Source: Mucilaginibacter sp. PAMC 26640
GTDB lineage: Bacteria > Bacteroidota > Bacteroidia > Sphingobacteriales > Sphingobacteriaceae
Assembly (NCBI GenBank): GCA_001596135.1
Contig: CP014773.1
Span: 248,001-312,000 of the forward strand
DNA length: 64,000 nt
Direction of reading: 5' to 3'
In this document: one piece after another, positions 21,537 through 31,692 of the stretch
How the letters are laid out: each line of letters begins with the position of its first letter
Position numbering within the stretch: the stretch's first letter is position 1
Program-made: the position numbers and the translations under genes
The notes under the pieces: model-generated
The model's input: only the letters and a program-made list of their open reading frames with translations
Told to the model about the DNA's origin: nothing
The model's database searches: none

Positions 21537-22849
21537 TCAAAAAGATAGTCAAGAGTAACGCATCGTGGTCGCTTTTATCTAACGGCATAACGGCTTTGCT
21601 TGGTTTTGTAAACCTGGCATTGATTGCGCGCTTGTTTTCTAAGGACGATGCTGGTAAATGGTTTATGCTGCTAACCGTTTATACCGTTTTAGAGTTGTTG
21701 CGCAGCGGCTGGGTGCAAACGCCATTTGTGCGCTACTATGTAGTTGCTACTGATAAACAAAGCCAGTTAAAGTTAATAGCGGCATCATGGCAACTCTTGT
21801 TGTTTTTTACACTGATTTTTGCAGTATTGGGTTTGCCACTGATGTTTTTTTTGAAGGCAGACAACAATGCCTTTATTTTAGCCCGAAAATTCACGCTGCT
21901 TTGGCTGGTTGCGGCCCTGCCTTATCAATTGCTACAATGGCAATTACAGGCTAAAAAAATGTTTAAAAAACTGGCTGCTATCCGGCTGGTCTTTCCCCTG
22001 GCGTTTACTGGTTTGCTATTGGTTCAAATGCTGTTGCATTTGAACATTGAAAACGTGGTTTTACTGTACGCCGCGCTACAGCTTTTAGCCGGGATAGTAG
22101 GAATAGCATTCGGCTGGTTAGCCATGGGCACCTGGAAAACAAACCTATCCAAAGAGCGTAAAGAACTTTCAAATTTCGGCAAATACAGCATGATCACCAT
22201 GGTGACAGCAAGCCTGCTCCGCAGTTCAGATCAATTTATCATTGCCTTTTGGCTTGGTCCCGCAGCGGTAGCTGTCTATTCCATCCCCCAAAAACTAATC
22301 GAAGCTATTGAAATTCCTGTCAGGTCGTTTGCTTCGGTGGCTATACCAAATGCAACCTCGCTATGGCAGCAGTGTAAAATTCAGGAACTACGCTCATTTT
22401 TTTACCGCCAGTGCGGCCTTTTAACCGCCATGATCATTCCCTTGATCGTTCTGTTTTTTGCCTTTCCCAATTTTATAGTCAATTTGCTTGGCGGGGCCAA
22501 ATACAAAGAAAGTGCGCAGTTACTCCAAATATTTTGTTTTTACGCCGCTTTAATCCCTATCGATCGCTATTGCGGGATGTTACTTGATGCAGGTAACAGG
22601 CCAAAAAAGAACACGATTAAGGTAGGTTTGATGCTTATCACTAATATAGGTTTAGATGTATTTGCCTTACAAATAGGTTTGGGCGTTTACGGGGTGGCGG
22701 CGGCATCAACCTTAACATTTTTAGCGGGTATAATTATAGGCTGGATACAATTGAAGGATATTCTTGGCGCGTTTACGGGTAGATTATTTTGGCAGGAAGG
22801 TGTGCTTGGCTCTATAAATAGTTTAAGAAACAAACCATTACCCTTATGA
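21533..22849 (+). CDS. Wzx-type polysaccharide flippase (MATE/MVF superfamily)
   Basis: This 438-residue protein has about 12 hydrophobic segments. It starts with the oligosaccharide flippase signature SNASWSLLSNGITALLGFVNLALIARLFSKDD in the first helices (residues 6-37). It should flip undecaprenyl-linked repeat units across the inner membrane. ATGA overlaps at both ends tie it to the glycosyltransferase and polymerase genes. Confidence 0.88.
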   Translation: MIKKIVKSNASWSLLSNGITALLGFVNLALIARLFSKDDAGKWFMLLTVYTVLELLRSGWVQTPFVRYYVVATDKQSQLKLIAASWQLLLFFTLIFAVLGLPLMFFLKADNNAFILARKFTLLWLVAALPYQLLQWQLQAKKMFKKLAAIRLVFPLAFTGLLLVQMLLHLNIENVVLLYAALQLLAGIVGIAFGWLAMGTWKTNLSKERKELSNFGKYSMITMVTASLLRSSDQFIIAFWLGPAAVAVYSIPQKLIEAIEIPVRSFASVAIPNATSLWQQCKIQELRSFFYRQCGLLTAMIIPLIVLFFAFPNFIVNLLGGAKYKESAQLLQIFCFYAALIPIDRYCGMLLDAGNRPKKNTIKVGLMLITNIGLDVFALQIGLGVYGVAAASTLTFLAGIIIGWIQLKDILGAFTGRLFWQEGVLGSINSLRNKPLPL

Positions 22850-24264
22850 CAAGCACCAAAAAACTATCTGATTTTTGGGAAATACAGGCCCTGGTAATTG
22901 CGGGTGTAGCGGTTGTATTAGGCTGGATCATAGCCAAAGCAGAATTTGCTGGTGCAGCCGTGTTGATCGCACTACCCTTTGCAATACTGTACATCGCCCT
23001 TGTATTCAAAAAACCGCAGATTGGCTTGTACACCGTTCTGAATTTTGGCTTTTTCATTAATGGCAGTATTCGTTACTCCACTGCGCCGTTCGGTTTATCA
23101 ATAGATGTGTTGCTGCTCATAACACTAATTGCTGCGTTGACCAAGGCACGTAGAAGAGACACCATTTACCTTAAAAATCCGTTTGTATACGCCATAAGTG
23201 TATGGACCGCATTTACAATTTTTGAACTCATCAATCCAGAATCGCGTAGCGCTCTGGCTTGGTTCTACGCCGTCAGGGGCGTTTCGCTGTATATGATACA
23301 GCTGATGATATTAACCATACTACTGCTTAATCAACCTAATCAACTTAAAATGTTTTTTAAGGTGTGGATCATCTGGTCGGCAATTGCCTGTTTGTGGGCA
23401 ATGAAACAATTATACCTTGGCGTAAACCATTACGAACAACTCTGGCTGGATGCCGGCGCATATAAAACACATGTTCTTTTTGGCCGACTGCGGGCATTTT
23501 CATTTTATTCAGATGCAGGCCAGTTTGGTGCTGCCATGGGCCACATATCTTTAATTTGCCTTATACTTTCCTTTGGTCCGCATCGATTTAAAACCAAATT
23601 ACTATACTGGTTTTTAACGATCTTTTTCTTTTGGGGAATGGCCATTTCAGGCACAAGAGGGGCGTTATTTGTGCCCCTTTCCGGGATAATGGTCTACTTG
23701 TTTCTAACAAAAAACTTCAAAATACTATCGGTAGGGATTGGTGTTGTGGTGATATTATTTTGCCTGCTAAAATTCACCAATGCAGGTGCCGGTAACTACC
23801 AGGTTCAGCGGATGCGAAGCGCTTTGGACCCGAACGACCCATCTCTGCAGGTGCGGATAGAAAATCAAAAGAAATTCAAGGCCTATCTTGCAACCCGACC
23901 TATCGGCGGCGGAATTGGGTCAGCCGGATCCTGGGGGCAACGATTTAGCCCCGGGACGTTCTTGGCTGAAACACCTACCGATAGTTGGTACGTTAAAATA
24001 TGGGCCGAAACGGGTATAGTTGGCCTTTATATTCATTTGGCAATGGTGTTCACATTTATAATTACCGGCGTTGTATTAATATTTAAGATGAATAACGATA
24101 AGATGCTGCGGCAAATGGCTATGGCATTATTATCGGGATTTGTGGGAATAGCGTTTGCAAGTTACGGTAACCAGATCATGGGCCAGGCACCAAGCGGTAT
24201 AGTTGGTTTCATGAGCCTTGGCTTTATATACCTTGCTTATCGTTGGGATAAGAAAGCTAAATAA
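22846..24264 (+). CDS. O-antigen polymerase/ligase-like protein (Wzy type)
   Basis: This 472-residue protein has ten or more membrane helices and a large periplasmic loop before the last third (about 320-390). The loop carries ETPTDSWYVKIWAETGIVGL, the segment typical of the Wzy_C/O-antigen ligase family, and SGTRGALFVPLSG precedes it. In an operon with Wzx and Wzz-like genes it most likely polymerises exported repeat units. It overlaps the flippase gene by 4 bases. Confidence 0.85.
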   Translation: MTSTKKLSDFWEIQALVIAGVAVVLGWIIAKAEFAGAAVLIALPFAILYIALVFKKPQIGLYTVLNFGFFINGSIRYSTAPFGLSIDVLLLITLIAALTKARRRDTIYLKNPFVYAISVWTAFTIFELINPESRSALAWFYAVRGVSLYMIQLMILTILLLNQPNQLKMFFKVWIIWSAIACLWAMKQLYLGVNHYEQLWLDAGAYKTHVLFGRLRAFSFYSDAGQFGAAMGHISLICLILSFGPHRFKTKLLYWFLTIFFFWGMAISGTRGALFVPLSGIMVYLFLTKNFKILSVGIGVVVILFCLLKFTNAGAGNYQVQRMRSALDPNDPSLQVRIENQKKFKAYLATRPIGGGIGSAGSWGQRFSPGTFLAETPTDSWYVKIWAETGIVGLYIHLAMVFTFIITGVVLIFKMNNDKMLRQMAMALLSGFVGIAFASYGNQIMGQAPSGIVGFMSLGFIYLAYRWDKKAK

Positions 24265-24293
24265 CCATCAGTATTATCGGAAATAAAATAATT

Positions 24294-25196
24294 ATGCAAA
24301 ATATGGAAGGCCTGCCATTGGTGTCAATTATCACGGTAAATTACAACACAAGCGAAGTAACTTCTCAACTACTGTTATCGTTGCAGTGGGTAAGTTATCC
24401 AAATATTGAAATTATTGTAGTGGATAATGCTTCTATTACCAATGCCGCTCATCTTGCAGTTGAATTTCCGGCTATTATTTTCATACAAAACAATGTCAAT
24501 GAGGGCTTCGCCGGGGGCAATAATAGAGGAATAGAAGCAGCAACAGGCGAAATCATTTTCCTGTTAAATAACGACACTGAAGTTGCTCCGGATTTTATCC
24601 AACCCGTTGTGGAACTATTCGAATCGAATAGATCAATCGGAATTATTAGTTCAAAAATAAGGTACTACCACTCGCCGGAAATCATTCAATACGCTGGTGG
24701 CACAGCTATTAACCCATTTACGGCTCGTGGACAATTTATTGGATCGGGCCAAAAGGATAACGGCCAATTTGATATGCCTATGAAAACCCACCTTGCGCAC
24801 GGCGCTGCCATGGCTATTCACAAAAAGGTTTTTGATAAAATAGGCCTGCTGCCTGAAATGTACTTCCTATACTATGAAGAACTGGATTTTACAGAACATG
24901 CCCAGCGCGCCGGTTTTGAGGTGTGGTATCAGCCAAAATCGTTGGTTCTGCACAAAGAGTCTATGAGTGTAGGCAGGGCAAGCCTTTTAAAAGTTTACTA
25001 TCAAAACCGCAACCGCTTACTGTTTATCCGCCGCAATATTTTTGGAATAAAGGGATTTATTAGTACCCTTTTCTTTACGGTTATAGCTATGCCATTAGCT
25101 GTTATTAAATTCCTTTTTAAAGGCCAGTTAAATATGGCTATGCAAATTATTAAGGGATTTTGCTGGCATTTTAAATACAACCCCACTGGTGTTTAA
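24294..25196 (+). CDS. Glycosyltransferase family 2
   Basis: This 300-residue enzyme has the GT-A fold. VSIITVNYNTSEVT opens the nucleotide-binding domain, EIIVVDNAS and FAGGNNRGI follow, and LLNNDTEVAPDF supplies the metal-binding DxD-like motif. YEELDFTEHAQRAGF holds the catalytic-base region. A C-terminal hydrophobic stretch (about 255-290) may anchor it to the membrane. It resembles rhamnosyltransferase-type GT2 enzymes. It begins 29 bases after the polymerase gene and ends the polysaccharide operon. A start at 24303 (MEGLPLVS) is equally possible. No initiating phospho-sugar transferase is present in the window. Confidence 0.9.
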   Translation: MQNMEGLPLVSIITVNYNTSEVTSQLLLSLQWVSYPNIEIIVVDNASITNAAHLAVEFPAIIFIQNNVNEGFAGGNNRGIEAATGEIIFLLNNDTEVAPDFIQPVVELFESNRSIGIISSKIRYYHSPEIIQYAGGTAINPFTARGQFIGSGQKDNGQFDMPMKTHLAHGAAMAIHKKVFDKIGLLPEMYFLYYEELDFTEHAQRAGFEVWYQPKSLVLHKESMSVGRASLLKVYYQNRNRLLFIRRNIFGIKGFISTLFFTVIAMPLAVIKFLFKGQLNMAMQIIKGFCWHFKYNPTGV

Positions 25197-25356
25197 TGTT
25201 ACCACTCTCCTAACAGCGTTTGCACTATGCTAAAACTCTTCTGGTTATAACATTCCTTCCGAAGTTTTTCTGATTGATTTTATTTCATCATTTCCCTTAA
25301 TGTCGAACTAAAGCGTTACTGCAGCAACCCTACTCGTTATGATCCAAATAGCTACG

Positions 25357-25401
25357 AACCTAAAGAGGCCCTCCTTTTTGCAAGGATGGCCTCTTTAGGT
25401 T
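25357..25401. terminator. Strong bidirectional terminator between convergent genes
   Basis: The 14-base arms AACCTAAAGAGGCC (25357-25370) and GGCCTCTTTAGGTT (25388-25401) are perfectly complementary, and a smaller TCCTT/AAGGA pair lies inside the loop. It sits between the GT2 gene (plus) and the LruC-domain gene (minus). Confidence 0.85.
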
Positions 25402-25464
25402 TGTACTTAAAAATCAGGTTATTTATTCGTTATTGGGAATCAAGCCAATGATCGTACTAAACTA

Positions 25465-27543
25465 TTATTTTTTGTATATCAGTCCCTCGTTTCTGTTCCC
25501 AGGCAAATTAAGGTACCAGTCTTTATGTAAACTCCCGCCAGATTTTGCCCATTGTAAGAAATAATTGTATGATTTATTAATTGCGTTACCTTCGGCAGAG
25601 TAGTCAAATTGTTCCGTAAAATTAAGTGCATACGGCCAGGCATTCTTACTTTTGTAAAGCACGTTGTTATTAATTTTAGTAGCATCCTGAGCTGTGCCAA
25701 AAAGCTTACGGTCAGCCAAATCAGTAGGTAAGTTATCTGGTAAGTGCACTTCGTATCCTCTGCGCTGGTTACTTATTAAAAACGGGTTGAAAGGTGCAGT
25801 GCCTAAAGTAGTTGTAGATATTGGCGCTGTAAAGCCCATATAAATATGGATGGTGTCACCTTTAACAACAGGGGCATCGTTTTGTGTATTAATGTAATAT
25901 CCCCCCGGCCGTTTGATCACTGCCTGATAGTTATCAAATGGAATTATAACTGCCTTCGCCTGGTTAGCTTCAGTACCATTTCCATTTTGGCTAATATAAC
26001 TCCCCACAAGTTTTTGCCCTGAAACATTTTTTACCAAAGTTGAGCTAAAGGGGAATTGAACACCGAAACCGTTTAGGAACGATGCACCAGATGCTTTCAC
26101 AGCATAATCTGCAAATAGCTCTACTGCATTATTTTTTGCGTTGGTAACAGTTTTATAGCGGTAGCCTACCACCATGTCGTTTAAATCGTAATCACCAGTT
26201 GCAGGCCACAGATCTTCGAAAAGCAATGTACCAAATGTCGATTTGGATGGATAGTAGGTAGCATAGGCCCTGGCTGGATCATTTGGGTACTGGTCAAACA
26301 CATCGGTAACACCATCACCATCCGCATCTTTAGGCTGATCAATTGGCTGCACATTATTGCTAGAAATAGCAGTTACCGGGTTAGATGTAGCGTAAAACAA
26401 TAAATCATTAAAATCATTATCACTCCCGCCCTGCCTGTTTTGATCATCAATACCGATAAGATAAAGGTTTTGGGTTTCAGAATATAACAATACAGTATGC
26501 TTCTTTAAATCGGCAGTGGTTTCCGGATTGCAAGCGGTGGTTGAGTAAAACTTAGTGGCACTATGGTCTACTAGTCTGGCGCCACTGTTCCATGCATTTG
26601 CCAATAAAACAAAGCCAATTGAAATACCTGCATCAAACCGGCCCAATTTAACCTTGCTGCCCGATTTAAGCCCGCCGCCAGACCCTGGCAACGACGCATT
26701 TGGGAATATATAAGTTACTTTAGAGATGTCAGATGCACTTTTGGGCGCGCTACCGGTTGGATAGGTATAGTAGCATAATGTATTCAAGTAGCCCGCCCCT
26801 TCGCTTACAAACGTGATCCAGACATCAGCTGTTTTTGTGATAATTAAGTCGGCTGTAGCAGATGACTGTAGATAGCTTGGATGGAGTTTACGCACATCCT
26901 GAGTTTCGGGCAGCGACGCGTTGATGTAAGATAAAAGGTCAGCGCTTATAACGTCTGATGTAGCTTCAAGATATTTGGGAACGCCAGAATTATCATAAGC
27001 CCCCATGTACTCAAATGCCCCGGGTGACGACATTGCAGCAATGCTGTTTAAAACAAATTTTGCACGTGCACCACTGCCGGTATAGTTATTCATCACAATA
27101 CTACCGCCGTATGCATTTGGCCCGCCAATGATTGCATTAACATTATCGCCGATTATTACCGCTTTTGCATTGCGCATCAAACCAACATATTTGGGATCGA
27201 TAATTAGAGTATCCATATAAGCAGGGATACTTACACTTGCCTGTATCTTACCGTTTGCATCGGTTATCGCGGTATATAGCGCATCCAAAGCGTCAGGATC
27301 GTTAGGCATAAAGTTTACCGGAACCCCCGCAATTGGTTGATTGCCATTGGTTAATAAACTTAAATTTACTGAGACCGTGCGGGTTGTATTAAAACTAAAA
27401 TTGGCTGGCGCAATGGTGCTGTCAATTACAGCAGGTACTACAGCTGCCGGGGTGCTTCCTGAGGAATTACCGGTAAAGCTTTCTTTTTTACATGCAGCAA
27501 AAAAGCAGCTTAAAATTAAAATTGGGACTAAAAGCTTATTCAT
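25465..27543 (-). CDS. LruC-domain lipoprotein with DUF4114-like region
   Basis: This is a 692-residue secreted protein. I place the start at 27543 (MNKLLVPILILSCFFAACKK): this gives a proper lipoprotein signal with Cys18, whereas the longer frame from 27573 overlaps the probable promoter. The middle part contains QGGSDNDFNDLLFY (DUF4114-type) and DADGDGVTDVFDQYPNDP (a calcium-binding thrombospondin-3-like loop). The C-terminal third has GDYDLNDMVVGYRY, typical of the LruC domain. LruC proteins are large surface or matrix proteins of Bacteroidota. A palindrome array and a TGGC element upstream match those of the polysaccharide genes, so it may be a matrix component made together with the polysaccharide. 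Confidence 0.85.
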   Translation of the reverse strand: MNKLLVPILILSCFFAACKKESFTGNSSGSTPAAVVPAVIDSTIAPANFSFNTTRTVSVNLSLLTNGNQPIAGVPVNFMPNDPDALDALYTAITDANGKIQASVSIPAYMDTLIIDPKYVGLMRNAKAVIIGDNVNAIIGGPNAYGGSIVMNNYTGSGARAKFVLNSIAAMSSPGAFEYMGAYDNSGVPKYLEATSDVISADLLSYINASLPETQDVRKLHPSYLQSSATADLIITKTADVWITFVSEGAGYLNTLCYYTYPTGSAPKSASDISKVTYIFPNASLPGSGGGLKSGSKVKLGRFDAGISIGFVLLANAWNSGARLVDHSATKFYSTTACNPETTADLKKHTVLLYSETQNLYLIGIDDQNRQGGSDNDFNDLLFYATSNPVTAISSNNVQPIDQPKDADGDGVTDVFDQYPNDPARAYATYYPSKSTFGTLLFEDLWPATGDYDLNDMVVGYRYKTVTNAKNNAVELFADYAVKASGASFLNGFGVQFPFSSTLVKNVSGQKLVGSYISQNGNGTEANQAKAVIIPFDNYQAVIKRPGGYYINTQNDAPVVKGDTIHIYMGFTAPISTTTLGTAPFNPFLISNQRRGYEVHLPDNLPTDLADRKLFGTAQDATKINNNVLYKSKNAWPYALNFTEQFDYSAEGNAINKSYNYFLQWAKSGGSLHKDWYLNLPGNRNEGLIYKK

Positions 27544-27574
27544 AATGATTTTGTAATTTTTTTGAAAGAGCAAT

Positions 27575-27590
27575 TACAATGCCTTTGCCA
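27575..27590 (-). promoter_or_regulatory. Sigma-54-like promoter for the LruC lipoprotein gene
   Basis: On the minus strand TGGCAAAGGCATTGTA starts at 27590. TGGCA is the -24 element and TTGT the -12 element with correct spacing (GG-N10-GT), the best -12 match of the set. The ATG at 27543 is about 32 bases further on. The palindrome array at 27663-27677 is about 80 bases upstream. Confidence 0.5.
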
Positions 27591-27662
27591 AAACTACAAA
27601 ACATTGATTATCAAATATTTATAAATTTTGATGATGATAAATATTTCAATATTGGGAAATGT

Positions 27663-27677
27663 TTCTAAATACTAGAA
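27663..27677. promoter_or_regulatory. TTCTA-N5-TAGAA palindrome (site D)
   Basis: TTCTA (27663-27667) and TAGAA (27673-27677) have exactly the five-base spacing found in sites B and C. A weaker third half-site (GGGAA at 27654) has the same offset as the first TAGAA of site B. It lies upstream of the LruC lipoprotein gene. Confidence 0.55.
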
Positions 27678-28097
27678 CAATAACTACTTGATAAACATGT
27701 TGGTAACGGATACCTAAATTACAACAGCCTGTTAATGAATCATTTCACGGGTGTCTAGAACCTAATGATCCAGTTTAGCAGAAATGGTCCGCAGCATATC
27801 AAATTATTCAGTTGATAGTCCTGCCAGATCAGCCATCTTAGGTCGGCTTTTACCTGCTGGCGTTCTCTCACAATTTGATGATGCGATCTGCAATACATCA
27901 ATCTATCATTAAGACCGAAGTAATAATGATGCTGGTGAATAGTTAAAAACAGGAATTTTCAGCTGATTCAAGGATTAGTGACCAGCGTCATTGATCGGGA
28001 CAACCTGCGTCATGCTCTGAACCATGAATTTTAGAAACCTTTGTATCAGTAAATTCCGCCGACCGGTGGATATCGCCACCAATAAAGAAAGAAGACA
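27678..28097. other. Intergenic region before the stress island
   Basis: About 420 bases with no credible ORF. The only structured element I can support is the TGAC-N4-GTCA palindrome at 27979-27990, listed separately. The boundary also marks a change from polysaccharide genes to stress genes. Confidence 0.4.
27979..27990. promoter_or_regulatory. Crp/Fnr-type palindrome TGAC-N4-GTCA upstream of the universal stress gene
   Basis: TGACCAGCGTCA lies within a 19-base stretch that matches the site at 32858 at most positions (TTAGTGACyAkCGTCATT). It is about 108 bases before the ATG at 28098. The four-base spacer is that of FNR-type sites (TTGAT-N4-ATCAA). The Crp/Fnr protein at 55.6 kb is the obvious candidate regulator. 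Confidence 0.55.
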
Positions 28098-28940
28098 ATG
28101 GAAAAGATTCTCGTTACTACCGATCAGTCCGCCAATTCAAAAGCCGCTATTCGCTTCGCAATTAAACTGGCCAAGCAGCGGAAAGCGGAGCTGATCATTA
28201 TCCATGTGTATCACCTTTTAAAACCTTTTAACTGGACCGAACACGCATTTAAAAAGTACGGAGATAGCTTTCGTGAAAAAACAGAGGCAGAATTGACTTC
28301 TTTTATCGCTGAGATCTATCACGAGATCCATGAGCCCGAAATCCAACATCTGGTGGTATTGGTATCCAACACTGATGTTGTAGACGGCGTAATGGACTAT
28401 GCGACCAAACATGAATGTTCCTACATCTGTATCGCAACCCGCGGAGCGGGCATCCTGACCAAATTATTCGGTACCCATACTGCTAAATTGATCACCCATT
28501 CCCATGTACCTGTTATCTGCATTCCAAGTACCTATCATTTGAAAGAGATAAAGCATGTTCTTTACGCCTCTGATATGAGAGATTATGAAAAGGAGTTAAC
28601 CAAAGTGGTAGCATTTGCAAAGCCTATCCATGCCACAGTAGAGATGGTTCATATTGCTTATCCCTTTGAGTTTACGTTTGATAAAAAATGGATGGAAGCC
28701 AGATTAAAGGAAAAAGCAAATTATGAGGTAATCGTTCTTAACAGGACAAGAGATATTACCAACGAATTGCTGGAAGATATTGATGATGCAGTTAAGGCTA
28801 GTAAACCTTCTATTTTAATTTTATTTACACACCAGTCGCGGTCAGTTTTTGAAAAAATTTTTTATCCGTCCAATGCGGAGAATTATTCTTTCTATGGAAA
28901 GATCCCCCTGCTTACCTTCAATAAAAATGAAAGCAATTGA
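28098..28940 (+). CDS. Tandem universal stress protein (two UspA domains)
   Basis: This 280-residue cytosolic protein has two UspA domains. The first (1-145) begins KILVTTDQSANSKAAIRFAI and has an ATP-binding-like G-x2-G-x9 loop (RGAGILTKLFGTHTAKLI) followed by VPVICIP. The second (about 150-275) is more divergent, beginning KHVLYASDMRDYEKELTK, and lacks the glycine loop. Tandem Usp proteins are induced by starvation and oxygen limitation. The gene opens the stress island. A TGAC-N4-GTCA site lies upstream and a P-type ATPase gene begins 49 bases downstream. Confidence 0.92.
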   Translation: MEKILVTTDQSANSKAAIRFAIKLAKQRKAELIIIHVYHLLKPFNWTEHAFKKYGDSFREKTEAELTSFIAEIYHEIHEPEIQHLVVLVSNTDVVDGVMDYATKHECSYICIATRGAGILTKLFGTHTAKLITHSHVPVICIPSTYHLKEIKHVLYASDMRDYEKELTKVVAFAKPIHATVEMVHIAYPFEFTFDKKWMEARLKEKANYEVIVLNRTRDITNELLEDIDDAVKASKPSILILFTHQSRSVFEKIFYPSNAENYSFYGKIPLLTFNKNESN

Positions 28941-28989
28941 ACACTTCCCAGCGCGAACTTTTCATCTTCAGTAATAACTCCAATCCGGA

Positions 28990-31692
28990 ATGCTAGTGAA
29001 ATATCCTTTAAACCACCCCTATTCACTAGCCACCGGCGAGGTCATCACGCTGCTTCAGACTAATCCCGTTAAAGGCATCACGCAAAATGAGGCAAGTAAG
29101 CGATCGCAAACTTATGGGCACAATACTTTTAAAACCCAAAAGCAAAAAAGCCTTTGGTGGATCATGCTGATTCAGTTTAAAAGCCCGATTGTTTATTTAC
29201 TGGTATTTGGCGCAGCTGTATCTATTTACTTTAAAGATGTTTTAGAAACTATAGCCATACTTGTTGTTATTGTGATTAATGCCCTTATCGGCTTTTTCAT
29301 GGAAATGCAGGCCAGGAGTTCCATGAATGCATTAAAAAAAATGGATGTTATACTGGCCAAAGTAATTCGTGGTGGTAAAACAAGATCTATCCCGTCGGAA
29401 CAACTGGTTCCCGGAGACCTGGTACCACTGGAGGCGGGAGATATAATCCCTGCCGATGGGCGTTTAGTAGCTGTGAGCCGCCTGCAATGCGATGAGTCTT
29501 CACTCACAGGAGAATCACTCCCATCCGATAAAACTATTGAAGCGTTGCAAGAAGATACTGTTATTGGCGACCAACACAATATGGCGTTTAAGGGAACTTC
29601 TGTAATCAATGGTAACGGAAAAATGGTAATTACGGGCATTGCTGCCCAAACTCAGTTAGGTACTATAACGTCACTGGTGGATAGTGCTGCTGACACCGTC
29701 ACGCCGCTGGATAAAAAGTTGAATAAACTTAGCCGTAAGCTGATCTGGATTACTTTGGTTATGACTGCAATTTTTGCAGTAACAGGATTTATCCAGGGCA
29801 AAGCGCTATTAACGATCATAGAAACCTCCATCGCCCTGGCCGTGGCTGCCATACCAGAAGGTTTGCCTATTGTTGCCACGGTAGCATTATCTTACGGCAT
29901 GCTATTGATGGCAAAGCGCAACGCAATCGTGAAAAAGCTTTCGGCGGTAGAAACACTGGGCAGTACAAGCGTGATCCTGACGGACAAAACAGGTACCTTG
30001 ACAGAAAATAAAATCTTTGCGGACACTTTCGCTTTTCCCGATGAAAGTGTAAAAGTTCATATAGCAGATCATCAATTAAAATTCCCGGACGGGGCGATCA
30101 GGTTAAGCGCTGAAAACTTTGATAAACTCTTACTGATTGGGATCCTGTGTAATAATGCCGTATTAAGTACGAATGATACGGATAATAGTGTTCCCAAACT
30201 ATCAGGCGATCCCGTTGAGGTAGCCTTGATAAAACTTGCTAATGCCGCAGGTATAAACACCTTAACAGTCCTGAAAACCTACGTACGCATAGGCGAAGTA
30301 CCCTTTAGTTCGGAGCTGATGATGATGGGGACTTTGCACAAAACGCCCCACGGGGATTTTGGGGCCGCGAAAGGTTCGGTGGAACGGTTGCTTGAAAAAT
30401 GCAGCCAAATACAATCAGGAGCCCAAATTAAAAAGATGGACACCCTGTCGAAAGAAGCGATACTGCTCAAGTCAGAACAAATGGCGGCTGCGGGATTAAG
30501 GGTACTGGGTTTTGCCTACTGTGTGGACAAGAAGATGGATGACAACGATTTTTTGAATAATCTGATCTATGTGGGCATGGCTGGTTTCCTTGATCCGCCC
30601 CGTATGGACATCAAAGGGGCAATTTTAGACTGCCGTAATGCCGGGATCAAGGTAGTAATGATTACAGGAGACCATCCCCAAACAGCCTTGAACATTGCAC
30701 GAAAAGTTGGCCTGATAGAAAAAGTCAATAAACAAGTAATCACCGGTAAGGAATTACCTAATAGCGACCTGTTAACTAAAGAATGGCGGCAACGCATATT
30801 GGATACTGCTGTTTTTGCGCGCGCATCGCCCAAGCAAAAGTTGGAGATAGCAGATGTGTTTCAACAGGATGGCTCCATAGTAGCTATGACCGGCGACGGG
30901 GTTAACGATGCTCCGGCATTAAAAAAGGCCGATGTCGGGATCGCTATGGGTATCAGAGGAACGCAGGTAGCTAAGGAGACAGCCAGTATCATTTTAAAGG
31001 ATGACTCATTTACTTCAATTGCCGAAGCAGTTGCACACGGACGTGAGATATTTCAAAACATTCAAAAGTTTGTAGTTTACCTGGTCTCCTGTAACCTGAG
31101 CGAGATCTTTATTGTCACAAGCTTGGCGGTTATTACACCTGCCGCTACGTTACTTCCCCTGCAGATACTGTTCCTGAATATGGTTACCGACATATTCCCG
31201 GCACTGGCGTTGGGTTTAGGTTCCGGTGATCAAACCGTTATGCAACGACCGCCCCGTGATCCGAAAAAAAACATTATCACCAACAAGCAATGGCTGGTTA
31301 TAGCGCTTTACGCCGCAGCGATGACCTCGGCAGTAATTATTGCGGTGGTTTATTGTCGTGAGGTGCTTCACGCGGATGACCGGGTATGTAACAACGTAGC
31401 TTTTATTACACTCACCTTTACTCAGCTATTCCACGTGTTCAACATGTCTTCCGGTGGGTCTGCCTTTTTAAAAAATGAGATCACCCGTAACAAATTTGTA
31501 TGGATCGCGCTATTTATTTGCGGCGGACTAACTTTGATGGTATTTGCGGTGCCCGGCATGCGAGCTGTGCTGGGCTTAGCGGTACTTCCTTTGAAGTTTT
31601 GGTTAATTGCCATCTCAATGAGTTTACTCCCTTTAGTGGTTATTCAGTGCTATAAAGCTATCCACAAGCGCAAGCTAAAAAAGGCGCTTTAA
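28990..31692 (+). CDS. P-type cation-transporting ATPase (Ca2+-type, P2 group)
   Basis: This is a 900-residue transporter. The cation-ATPase N-terminal domain includes NPVKGITQNEASKRSQTYG. The actuator domain has DESSLTGES. IPEGLPIVATVAL lies in M4, and the phosphorylation site is Asp332 in DKTGTLTENK. The nucleotide domain has KGSVE, and the hinge has MTGDGVNDAPALKKADVGIA. M6 carries LFLNMVTDIFPALALGLG. PEGLP in M4 and N..D in M6 are typical of calcium/manganese P2A pumps. It ends in a 4-base overlap with the convergent AI-2E gene. The neighbouring universal stress gene suggests stress-related ion homeostasis. Confidence 0.9.
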   Translation: MLVKYPLNHPYSLATGEVITLLQTNPVKGITQNEASKRSQTYGHNTFKTQKQKSLWWIMLIQFKSPIVYLLVFGAAVSIYFKDVLETIAILVVIVINALIGFFMEMQARSSMNALKKMDVILAKVIRGGKTRSIPSEQLVPGDLVPLEAGDIIPADGRLVAVSRLQCDESSLTGESLPSDKTIEALQEDTVIGDQHNMAFKGTSVINGNGKMVITGIAAQTQLGTITSLVDSAADTVTPLDKKLNKLSRKLIWITLVMTAIFAVTGFIQGKALLTIIETSIALAVAAIPEGLPIVATVALSYGMLLMAKRNAIVKKLSAVETLGSTSVILTDKTGTLTENKIFADTFAFPDESVKVHIADHQLKFPDGAIRLSAENFDKLLLIGILCNNAVLSTNDTDNSVPKLSGDPVEVALIKLANAAGINTLTVLKTYVRIGEVPFSSELMMMGTLHKTPHGDFGAAKGSVERLLEKCSQIQSGAQIKKMDTLSKEAILLKSEQMAAAGLRVLGFAYCVDKKMDDNDFLNNLIYVGMAGFLDPPRMDIKGAILDCRNAGIKVVMITGDHPQTALNIARKVGLIEKVNKQVITGKELPNSDLLTKEWRQRILDTAVFARASPKQKLEIADVFQQDGSIVAMTGDGVNDAPALKKADVGIAMGIRGTQVAKETASIILKDDSFTSIAEAVAHGREIFQNIQKFVVYLVSCNLSEIFIVTSLAVITPAATLLPLQILFLNMVTDIFPALALGLGSGDQTVMQRPPRDPKKNIITNKQWLVIALYAAAMTSAVIIAVVYCREVLHADDRVCNNVAFITLTFTQLFHVFNMSSGGSAFLKNEITRNKFVWIALFICGGLTLMVFAVPGMRAVLGLAVLPLKFWLIAISMSLLPLVVIQCYKAIHKRKLKKAL